Source: Dehalococcoidia bacterium
GTDB lineage: Bacteria > Chloroflexota > Dehalococcoidia > Tepidiformales > Tepidiformaceae
DNA: 11,218 nucleotides
Direction of reading: 5' to 3'
Assembly: GCA_007126855.1 (NCBI GenBank)
Contig: SLAK01000338.1
Span: 1-11,218 of the forward strand
The notes under the pieces are model-generated. The model was not told where the DNA came from. It saw only the letters and a program-made list of their open reading frames with translations, and did not search any database. Positions 5,843 through 11,218 of the stretch are shown here, one piece after another (within the stretch, counting starts at the first letter, position 1; every line of letters starts with the position of its first letter). The position numbers and the translations under genes were made by a program.

Positions 5843-7266
5843 TCGCCGCCCTCGATACCATCCTCGAAGCCGCTGCAAGCGCCGAGGTCCACGCCCGCAC
5901 CGGCCACGTCGTTCGTGCCACCGGCGAAAGCGTCACCACCCGCGGCCTCAATCTCCGCGTCCACGAACTCGCCTTCGTCGAAGACCCCGCCGGCCGCCCC
6001 CTCGCCGCCGAATGCTCCAGCACCCACGGCGCCGAAATGCACATCTCCCTCCTCGACCGCGGTGCCGTAACCGTCGGCTCCCGAGTGCACTCCTCCGGCG
6101 CCGTCGCCTCCGCCCCTTCGGGAAACGCCGTCCTTGGCCGTATCATCGATGGTCTCGGACGCCCGCTCGACGAGGGTGGGCCGCTTTCTCGAGCACGCTG
6201 GGTGCCGGTATTCGCGGAACCGCCCAGTCCGCTGGCGCGCCAGGCCATCGAGCGACGCCTTGCCACCGGCATCCGCGCCATCGATACCTTCAGCACTGTC
6301 GGCCGTGGCCAGCGGATCGGCATCTTCGCCGGCTCCGGCGTCGGCAAGAGCACCACCCTGGGCATGCTTGCGCGCGGCACCGAGGCCGACGTCACCGTTA
6401 TCGCCCTCATCGGCGAGCGCGGCCGTGAAGTGCGCGACTTCATCGAGCACGACCTGGGCTTCGATGCCCTCAAGCACAGCGTCGTCGTCGCCTCCACCGG
6501 GGATACCCCGGCCGCAATGCGCCTCTGCGCGGCCAACGCGGCCACCGCTATCGCCGAAGGTTTCCGCGACGAAGGCCGTGACGTCCTTCTGCTCTTCGAC
6601 AGCCTCACCCGCGTCGCCATGGCCCAGCGCGAGATCGGCCTTGCCGCCGGGGAGCCCCCCGCCATGCGTGGCTATCCGCCCTCCGTTTTCAGCCTGCTCC
6701 CCCACCTCATGGAGCGTGCCGGCCCGGGCCAACGTGGCTCCATCACCGCTGTGTACACCGTCCTGGTCGATGGCGACGATATGGAGGAGCCCATCGCCGA
6801 CATCTCCCGCGCCACCCTCGATGGCCACATCGTCCTCAAGCGCGCACTGGCCACCGCCGGCCATTATCCGCCCATCGATGTCCTCTCCAGCGTCTCCCGC
6901 CTCATGAACCGCGTCGCTGAGCCGCACCATATCGAGGCCGCGCGCCGCATCCGCTCCCTGCTCGCAGCGCACGAAGAAGCGCGCGACCTCATCAGCATTG
7001 GCGCCTACGTCCGCGGCAGCGATCCCGAAGTGGACCGCGCCCTCGAACGCCTCCCGGATATCCACGAACTTCTCCGCCAGTCCGCTTCCGAAATAACGCC
7101 CATCGACGAATCCATCCGCCGCCTCTCCGAAATCGCCGAGGTACCCATCCCTGGTGTGGACGACAGCGCCGAGTCACAGGGTGATGCTCCGGGCACTGAA
7201 GTACCCGCCCCGGGCGAAACCCCCGCCGATGCCATCGACGGCGACTACACCGAGGAGGCCGCCTGA
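5839..7266 (+). CDS. fliI: Flagellum-specific ATPase FliI
   Basis: 475 aa F1-beta-like type III export ATPase that powers unloading of substrates at the gate. Walker A AGSGVGKST is at 164-172, the IGERGRE catalytic-glutamate motif at 191-197, Walker B VLLLFDSLTR at 249-258 with Asp254, and the family block YPPSVFSLLPHLMERAG at 279-295. The N-terminal barrel domain precedes a GNAVLGRIIDGLGRPLD turn. A tail from about 437 to 475 is Pro/Gly/Ala-rich and acidic, with no Lys or Arg, and is longer than the end of typical FliI. GGGGAGG stands seven bases before the ATG. The start overlaps fliH by four bases and the stop overlaps fliJ by one. Confidence 0.97.
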   Translation: MIAALDTILEAAASAEVHARTGHVVRATGESVTTRGLNLRVHELAFVEDPAGRPLAAECSSTHGAEMHISLLDRGAVTVGSRVHSSGAVASAPSGNAVLGRIIDGLGRPLDEGGPLSRARWVPVFAEPPSPLARQAIERRLATGIRAIDTFSTVGRGQRIGIFAGSGVGKSTTLGMLARGTEADVTVIALIGERGREVRDFIEHDLGFDALKHSVVVASTGDTPAAMRLCAANAATAIAEGFRDEGRDVLLLFDSLTRVAMAQREIGLAAGEPPAMRGYPPSVFSLLPHLMERAGPGQRGSITAVYTVLVDGDDMEEPIADISRATLDGHIVLKRALATAGHYPPIDVLSSVSRLMNRVAEPHHIEAARRIRSLLAAHEEARDLISIGAYVRGSDPEVDRALERLPDIHELLRQSASEITPIDESIRRLSEIAEVPIPGVDDSAESQGDAPGTEVPAPGETPADAIDGDYTEEAA

Positions 7267-7739
7267 TGCCCCGCGACATGAAGCGCCTCCGCAAGCTCGC
7301 CGCCTATCGCGCTCGCCTGGAGCGCATGCAGGAACTCCGCCTGGCACAGGCCCGCCGCGATGCCCTCGAACGCCACGGCCTGCTCCAACAATCGCGCGAT
7401 CGCCTCGACGCGATGCTCTCGCTCAACATCGCCAACCACGGCGAGGTCGTCGACCCCGTCGTGCTCCACACTGGCTCCAGCTACCTGGTCCGTATGGGCC
7501 GCGAAGTCGAAGCCCGCAGCAATGCCCTGCGGCACTACCGCACCCTCGAACAGGCTGAGCGCGACGAAGTCCTTGAACTCCGCCGCGACCGGCGCGCCAT
7601 GGAATCGCTGCTCGAGCGCGAAGCCGCCCGGGCCGCATACGAAGAACGGCGGGCCGAATCCGCCCGCCTCGACGAACAGGGCGCCAGGCAGTGGTGGCGC
7701 GAAAACCACCAGCCCCGGCCCACACGGAGGATCCCATGA
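7266..7739 (+). CDS. fliJ: FliJ-like flagellar export chaperone/stalk protein
   Basis: 157 aa, predicted almost wholly helical and probably an antiparallel coiled coil. It is rich in Arg, Glu, Leu and Ala, with a break around GEVVDPVVLHTGSSY (59-73) that may be the hairpin turn. FliJ fits the centre of the FliI hexamer like the gamma subunit of F1 and helps cycle export chaperones. Sequence conservation in this family is low. The call therefore rests on length, coiled-coil character, an N-terminus of the RLRKLAAYR type, and position directly after fliI. GAGGAGG seven bases upstream supports ATG 7266. ATGA overlap joins it to flgB. A motE-like protein is the main alternative, but there is no membrane helix. 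Confidence 0.82.
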   Translation: MPRDMKRLRKLAAYRARLERMQELRLAQARRDALERHGLLQQSRDRLDAMLSLNIANHGEVVDPVVLHTGSSYLVRMGREVEARSNALRHYRTLEQAERDEVLELRRDRRAMESLLEREAARAAYEERRAESARLDEQGARQWWRENHQPRPTRRIP

Positions 7740-8134
7740 ACGTCTTCGGCGACAGCACCATCAACACCGTCCACCACTGGTTGCGTGGCCTCTCCGGCCG
7801 CCAGTCGGCCATCGCCGACAACATCGCCAACATCGACACCCCCGGCTACCGCCGCCGCGAAGTGTCCTTCGAAACCGAGCTCGCCCGCGCGCTCAACACG
7901 AACGGCGCCCGCCTTACCACCACCAGCCCGGGCCATGTTAGCCACAGCCGGCTCGGTGGCGGCCTCGGCATGGACCAGACCCAGATGCTCAGCTCCATGC
8001 GCGCTGACGGTAACGACGTCGACATCGACCAGGAGATGGTCCTCCTGGTCGAGACCCAGCTCCGCTACCAGGCCGCCACCCGCGCGCTCAACTCCCGCTT
8101 CGACCAGATCCGCAACGTCATCGGCACCACCTAA
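7736..8134 (+). CDS. flgB: Flagellar proximal rod protein FlgB
   Basis: 132 aa. FlgB forms part of the proximal rod and is exported by the type III apparatus without a cleaved signal. RQSAIADNIANIDTPGYRRR at 22-41 is the N-terminal rod/hook signature. GNDVDIDQEMVLLVETQLRY in the second half is typical of FlgB. ATG 7736 overlaps the fliJ stop and has GGAGG five bases upstream. The longer frame starting at 7691 only reads into the fliJ 3' end. The stop TAA is built into the flgC ribosome-binding site. Confidence 0.95.
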   Translation: MNVFGDSTINTVHHWLRGLSGRQSAIADNIANIDTPGYRRREVSFETELARALNTNGARLTTTSPGHVSHSRLGGGLGMDQTQMLSSMRADGNDVDIDQEMVLLVETQLRYQAATRALNSRFDQIRNVIGTT

Positions 8135-8146
8135 GGAGGGCTTCTC

Positions 8147-8593
8147 ATGGGCTTCTTCTCTTCTGTTCGCGCCACCACATCCGGCCTCAGTGCCCAGCGC
8201 GTCCGCATGGATGTCATCGGCTCAAACATCGCCAACATGGATAGCACCCGCGCCGCCAACGGCGACGGGCCCTACCGCCGCAAGGTTGTGTACTTCGTCG
8301 ATGGCGCCCGCGCACCACAATTTGCCGACATGATGGCTCGCTTTGACGGCCGCCAGAACAACGGCGTGGTGCTCACCGCCGTCGGCGAAGACGACTTCAC
8401 CCCAAATCGCATCGTCCACAACCCCGCCCACCCCGACGCCGACGAAGAGGGCTACGTGGAACTGCCCAACGTCAACCTTGTCGACGAAATGACCGACCTG
8501 ACTTCGGCCAATCGCTCCTACCAGGCCAACGCCACCGTACTCAATTCCCTCAAGCAGATGGCGCTCCGGGCCCTGGACCTGGGGAGTAGGTGA
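8147..8593 (+). CDS. flgC: Flagellar proximal rod protein FlgC
   Basis: 148 aa, usual size. It stacks with FlgB, FlgF and FlgG to build the rod. The N-terminal motif GLSAQRVRMDVIGSNIANMD (13-32) is followed by the GPYRRKVV segment. The C-terminal half has the very characteristic HPDADEEGYVELPNVNLVDE (95-114), then SANRSYQANATVLNSLKQMA (120-139). AAGGAGG, overlapping the flgB stop, stands seven bases before ATG 8147. A 37-base gap follows before fliE, the largest gap inside the fliF-fliK run. Confidence 0.96.
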   Translation: MGFFSSVRATTSGLSAQRVRMDVIGSNIANMDSTRAANGDGPYRRKVVYFVDGARAPQFADMMARFDGRQNNGVVLTAVGEDDFTPNRIVHNPAHPDADEEGYVELPNVNLVDEMTDLTSANRSYQANATVLNSLKQMALRALDLGSR

Positions 8594-8630
8594 TTTTCCC
8601 CACGCCGCTACATGAAAGGACTGCCCAGAA

Positions 8631-8918
8631 ATGGAAGTTGGACGGATTCAGAGCGCGGCCATGCCGCAGCAAGCTTTGCACGGAGCAGGTGCACCCGCAC
8701 CTGGCTTCGCCGACATGCTCGGCCAGGCCATCGGCGAACTCCAGGCCGTCAGCGATAACGCCAACGCCAGCGTCAACGCGCTCGCTACCGGCCAGGATGT
8801 CGAGCTCCATGACGTGATGATCGCCCTTGAGGCCGAAAACCTCGCCATCGGCCTCGCCACCAACGTCCGCAACAAGGCCATTGAGGCCTACCACGAAGTC
8901 TTCAGGATGCAAATCTAA
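8631..8918 (+). CDS. fliE: Flagellar hook-basal body protein FliE (MS ring-rod junction)
   Basis: 95 aa. FliE links the MS ring/export gate to the proximal rod. The C-terminal two thirds carry the family pattern: DVELHDVMIALEAENLAIGL (56-75) then VRNKAIEAYHEVFRMQI at the end. AAGGA lies ten bases before ATG 8631, a rather long spacing. The stop TAA shares one base with the fliK ATG, so the two are coupled. Confidence 0.95.
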   Translation: MEVGRIQSAAMPQQALHGAGAPAPGFADMLGQAIGELQAVSDNANASVNALATGQDVELHDVMIALEAENLAIGLATNVRNKAIEAYHEVFRMQI

Positions 8919-10150
8919 TGGCACTCCCCATCCAGGCATCCCTCGCCAAGATGCTCGCCCCCGGGGTCGATAGCGCCGCCACCGCCGGCGAAAACGGCCA
9001 GGATGGCTTTGGCGACCTGCTCGCCGCCCTCCTGGCAACGCTCGGCGGACCGGACGGCGCCTTCGACGGGGACGGCGCGGAAGGCGAAGGCGATGCGACG
9101 TCCCACGTGCTCCAGGCGCTCCTTGACGGCGGAGGCGAGGACGGAGAAGGCGCGCTCAATGTGCTGCACTTCGCGTCCACCCTCGCGGTCATGGCCGGCG
9201 AACTGGACTCCGTCATCGACCCGGAAACCGGTGCCACGTTCGAGCCGGCAGAAGTCATCCAGCTCGTCCTCTCCGCGGTGCCGGCCACCGTGCAGCCGAA
9301 CGCCGGTCCGGTGACCGAAGCTGATGGGGCAGGTGAACCTGCCGAAGCGGATGGTGAAACGCCGGCCACGAAGCTTGTCGCGCTGGACACCGTCGACGAT
9401 GCTGAGGAATCCGCAGAAACCGGCGCTGAAGAGGACAAACCGCCCTCCGCACAGCAGCGTGGCTCGCCACCCTCGGCGGCCGAAGAGCCAGCCAGGGGCG
9501 CAGAACGCGTGGTCCGCACCGTCGGGAACGCAGACGAAGCCGGGGCAACAGACTCCACCCGAACATCCTCCAGCGAGCCCAAACCCTTCCAGGCCACGCT
9601 CACCAGCCTGGCCAGCGCCTCAAGCGCAACCTCCTCGGCGCCGGGCAGTAGCCAGGCCGCCTCGGCCAGCGCGCCCACGCCGCCCCAGTTCCCCGTGCCG
9701 GCCCCGCCCGCAGCCCAGGTCGGCCAGGCCATCATCGACCGCATCGCCCGGGGCGGCGGCGAAGCCCGCATCCAGCTCGACCCGCCCGACCTCGGTGAGG
9801 TGCTCATCCGCGTCCGCATCGACGGCGACCGCGTCCGCATCGAAGTCCACGTTGAGCGGCCCGAGGCCGCGCAGCTGCTCCGGTCATCGTCAGGCGACCT
9901 GTCCAGCCTCCTCGGCCAACGCGGTCTCAACCTCGACGATGTCACCGTCGAACACGGCGCCCGCGAACACCACCAGCGCGGCCCCGAAGGCGGTGACACC
10001 TCCACCGGCGACGGCGAGAGCGAGAGCGAGAGCCAGAGCTTCGCCGCCGTCCTCGGCATCGATTCGGACGACGAAGGCGCAGACCTCCGTCAACTCCAAC
10101 TCCTCAAAGCCGCCTACAACCCGGACGGCGCCTACCTCTATCGCATCTAG
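8918..10150 (+). CDS. fliK: Flagellar hook-length control protein FliK
   Basis: 410 aa. FliK is the secreted ruler that measures the hook and switches export from hook to filament subunits. The N-terminal two thirds are low-complexity and rich in Ala, Glu, Pro, Ser and Gly, as in many FliK rulers. The conserved Flg_hook domain is about residues 268-345, with LDPPDLGEVLIRVRIDGDRV at about 287-306, then PEAAQLLRSS and the LLGQRGLNLDDVTVE end. A 60-odd residue tail with a Gly-Glu-Ser repeat follows. ATG 8918 overlaps the fliE stop by one base, with AGGA ten bases upstream. Calling it fliK rests on the C-terminal domain plus position before flgD. Confidence 0.9.
   Translation: MALPIQASLAKMLAPGVDSAATAGENGQDGFGDLLAALLATLGGPDGAFDGDGAEGEGDATSHVLQALLDGGGEDGEGALNVLHFASTLAVMAGELDSVIDPETGATFEPAEVIQLVLSAVPATVQPNAGPVTEADGAGEPAEADGETPATKLVALDTVDDAEESAETGAEEDKPPSAQQRGSPPSAAEEPARGAERVVRTVGNADEAGATDSTRTSSSEPKPFQATLTSLASASSATSSAPGSSQAASASAPTPPQFPVPAPPAAQVGQAIIDRIARGGGEARIQLDPPDLGEVLIRVRIDGDRVRIEVHVERPEAAQLLRSSSGDLSSLLGQRGLNLDDVTVEHGAREHHQRGPEGGDTSTGDGESESESQSFAAVLGIDSDDEGADLRQLQLLKAAYNPDGAYLYRI
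10014..10037 (+). repeat. Short hexamer repeat inside fliK
   Basis: Three perfect GCGAGA units (10014-10031) and one imperfect unit (GCCAGA) encode an alternating Glu-Ser stretch in the acidic tail of FliK. Such arrays can gain or lose units by slippage. Because the unit is a multiple of three, length changes would stay in frame. Confidence 0.7.
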
Positions 10151-10161
10151 GGAGCTCCGCC

Positions 10162-10707
10162 ATGTCTTTCCAGGTCGACCCAACCGTTGCCTTGCAGAAC
10201 ACCAGCCTGCAGCCGCGCGAAAAAGCCAGTCACGACCTGGGTTCCGTGGATTTCATGAAGCTCATCATCACCCAGATGCGCAACCAGAATCCGCTCGATC
10301 CACAGAGCGACACGGACTTCATCGCGCAGATGGCTCAGTTCGAAGCGCTGAACCAGATGCAGATGGTCGCGAAGGGTATCAAGGTCGTCCAGGGCCTGAA
10401 CGAACTCTCCAGCGCCGCCGGCCTCATCGGCAAGGAGGTCATCGGCAAACAGGTAGAAGCCATCGGCGTCACCCGCGACCTGGTCTCCCGCGAACTCTAT
10501 GGCGAGCCCTACAAGCAGCTCAGCAGTGCCCAGCAGGGCTCCGTCGACCGCGATGAGCGTGTGATCGCCGCCGCAGCCGATGCCGCCAACGCCGGCAAGG
10601 ACACCCAGGGGGTCGTCGATAAGGTCGTCACCGGCCCCGATGGCATCCCCATGCTCTATGTCGGCGGCAAAGTCGTCGACCTGTTCACCGTCTCGATGGT
10701 GAAGTAG
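10162..10707 (+). CDS. flgD: Flagellar hook assembly scaffold (hook cap) protein FlgD
   Basis: 181 aa. FlgD caps the growing hook and helps FlgE subunits fold in; it is lost when the hook is done. The N-terminal signature is very clear: DFMKLIITQMRNQNPLDPQS (30-49), then TDFIAQMAQFEALNQMQMV (51-69). After LIGKEVIGKQVEA a middle stretch (about 120-148) is rich in Ser, Ala and Asp. A final GVVDKVV...GIPMLYVGGKVVDL segment (150-174) resembles the closing beta part of the family. At 181 aa it is shorter than enteric FlgD, so the C-terminal beta domains are probably reduced. AGGGAG overlapping the fliK stop lies seven bases before ATG 10162. Confidence 0.95.
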   Translation: MSFQVDPTVALQNTSLQPREKASHDLGSVDFMKLIITQMRNQNPLDPQSDTDFIAQMAQFEALNQMQMVAKGIKVVQGLNELSSAAGLIGKEVIGKQVEAIGVTRDLVSRELYGEPYKQLSSAQQGSVDRDERVIAAAADAANAGKDTQGVVDKVVTGPDGIPMLYVGGKVVDLFTVSMVK

Positions 10708-10709
10708 CC

Positions 10710-11078
10710 ATGAAAGTCGAACACAACCCCATCCAGCACATCCCGCGGCCGCAGGGGCCTGGCGCCCCGGCCGCTCCAGACCCGGCGGGAGGCAGCTTTG
10801 CCGACGCCCTGGCCAACGCCGGCGCCGACCTCAAGCTCAGCCGCCACGCGCAAAAGCGCGTCGATCACCGCCACCTCAACCTCGACGCCGCGCGGCTCCA
10901 CCGCCTCCACGACGCCGTCGACCGCGCGGCCGAAAAAGGCTCCCGCAGCAGCGTCGTCATGCTCGATGAACTCGCTGTAGTCGTCGACGTCCGCGAACGC
11001 ACCGTCGTCACCGCAATGTCCCAGGAAGGAGGGCGCGATCGAGTCTTCACCAACATCGATTCCGTCGTCATCGCCTGA
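10710..11078 (+). CDS. Flagellar_put family flagellar operon protein (flg_new)
   Basis: 122 aa. After a Pro/Ala-rich N-terminus (about 1-40) comes LKLSRHAQKRVDHRHLNLD (41-59), a helix with AAEKGSRSSVVMLDE (73-87), then LAVVVDVRERTVVTAM (88-103). This follows the pattern of the small conserved family found between flgD and flgE in many Gram-positive type flagellar operons (TIGR02530/PF12611 as I recall it). Its role is not settled; position suggests hook assembly. It starts two bases after the flgD stop and has no strong ribosome-binding site, so it probably depends on coupled translation. Family assignment is by memory of motifs. Confidence 0.85.
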   Translation: MKVEHNPIQHIPRPQGPGAPAAPDPAGGSFADALANAGADLKLSRHAQKRVDHRHLNLDAARLHRLHDAVDRAAEKGSRSSVVMLDELAVVVDVRERTVVTAMSQEGGRDRVFTNIDSVVIA

Positions 11079-11177
11079 CGCCTGTAATCGCGCTCCGGGC
11101 TGGTCCGCACTGTCGGAAAGCCCGATCCGCACCAACCAGCAGCCCCGGCTGCACCAGCGAGAGAGGGTTACACCACC
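11079..11177. other. Intergenic gap before flgE, with an imperfect hairpin at 11096-11124
   Basis: This 99-base gap is by far the longest between genes inside the flagellar operon. CGGGCT (11096-11101) pairs with AGCCCG (11119-11124), and inside it TCCG (11104-11107) pairs with CGGA (11114-11117) around a six-base loop. No T-run follows, so a simple intrinsic terminator is unlikely. GCTGGT (11099-11104) could instead pair with ACCAGC at 11135-11140 or 11153-11158, giving an alternative fold. I see no convincing sigma-28 type promoter here. The role could be an mRNA processing or stability element before the abundant hook protein. Confidence 0.4.
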
Positions 11178-11218
11178 ATGATGCGTTCACTCTTTTCGGC
11201 CATCTCCGGCCTCCGCAA
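11178..11218 (+). CDS. flgE: Flagellar hook protein FlgE, N-terminus only (cut by window edge)
   Basis: Only 13 codons plus two bases are visible: MMRSLFSAISGLR. This matches the start of hook/rod proteins, whose N-terminal helix begins with Arg/Ser-Leu-(Phe/Tyr)-Ser/Ala...SGL. Position after flgD and the Flagellar_put gene makes FlgE most likely; FlgG or FlgF cannot be excluded from so few residues. AGAGGG stands ten bases before ATG 11178. The second ATG, at 11181, is an equally possible start. Confidence 0.8.
   Translation, partial: MMRSLFSAISGLR

Noticed and set aside
5563..7065. 500-codon open frame antisense to fliH and fliI
   Set aside because: It spans two genes with clear motifs on the other strand, has no ribosome-binding signal I trust, and shows only composition-driven Gly/Ala/Asp sequence.
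8902..10059. 385-codon open frame antisense to fliK
   Set aside because: A Ser/Ala/Pro-rich shadow of the low-complexity fliK sequence, with no recognisable domain.
11096..11124. Intrinsic terminator between the Flagellar_put gene and flgE
   Set aside because: The stem is interrupted and is followed by no T-run. flgE is expected to be in the same unit, so I list it only as a structured gap.

Overview
This is a GC-rich bacterial window holding two divergent gene blocks. On the minus strand (1-2337) lies a small acyl-CoA/hot-dog metabolic cluster. On the plus strand (2558-11218) lies a long flagellar basal-body, export and hook operon that runs off the right edge. There are no RNA genes, CRISPR arrays, insertion sequences or phage genes. 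Long open frames opposite the real genes are high-GC shadows.

Minus strand, in transcription order: an N-terminal-type MaoC dehydratase subunit (2337-1834), a MaoC hydratase carrying the catalytic Asp/His pair (1823-1407), and a short-chain dehydrogenase resembling the 3-hydroxyacyl-CoA dehydrogenase part of MFE-2 enzymes (1388-405). A strong 13-bp hairpin (380-350) follows, then the start of a LarE-like PP-loop sulfur transferase (302-1, cut by the window edge). The first three genes are tightly spaced and plausibly act together, a two-subunit (R)-enoyl-CoA hydratase plus a 3-hydroxyacyl-CoA dehydrogenase.

Plus strand: fliF, fliG, fliH, fliI, fliJ, flgB, flgC, fliE, fliK, flgD, a Flagellar_put family protein, and the first codons of flgE. 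Several junctions are translationally coupled: ATGA or TAATG overlaps, and a 17-base overlap of fliG with fliH. Together the genes encode the MS ring (FliF), switch ring (FliG), export ATPase complex (FliH/I/J), proximal rod and rod-MS-ring adaptor (FlgB, FlgC, FliE), hook-length ruler (FliK), hook cap (FlgD) and hook (FlgE). The order resembles the Bacillus fla/che operon, except that flgB-flgC-fliE sits between fliJ and fliK instead of ahead of fliF. No motE-like gene is present.

The 220-bp divergent spacer (2338-2557) holds a possible flagellar sigma-28 type promoter facing fliF. A 99-bp gap before flgE holds an imperfect hairpin.

Organism: the GC-rich codons, the Flagellar_put gene between flgD and flgE, and the SDR/MaoC neighbours suggest a Chloroflexota-like or other monoderm-type high-GC bacterium. 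This is inference from general resemblance, not a database result. I did not find an undescribed system. The window is mostly a conserved flagellar operon with a few points worth checking.
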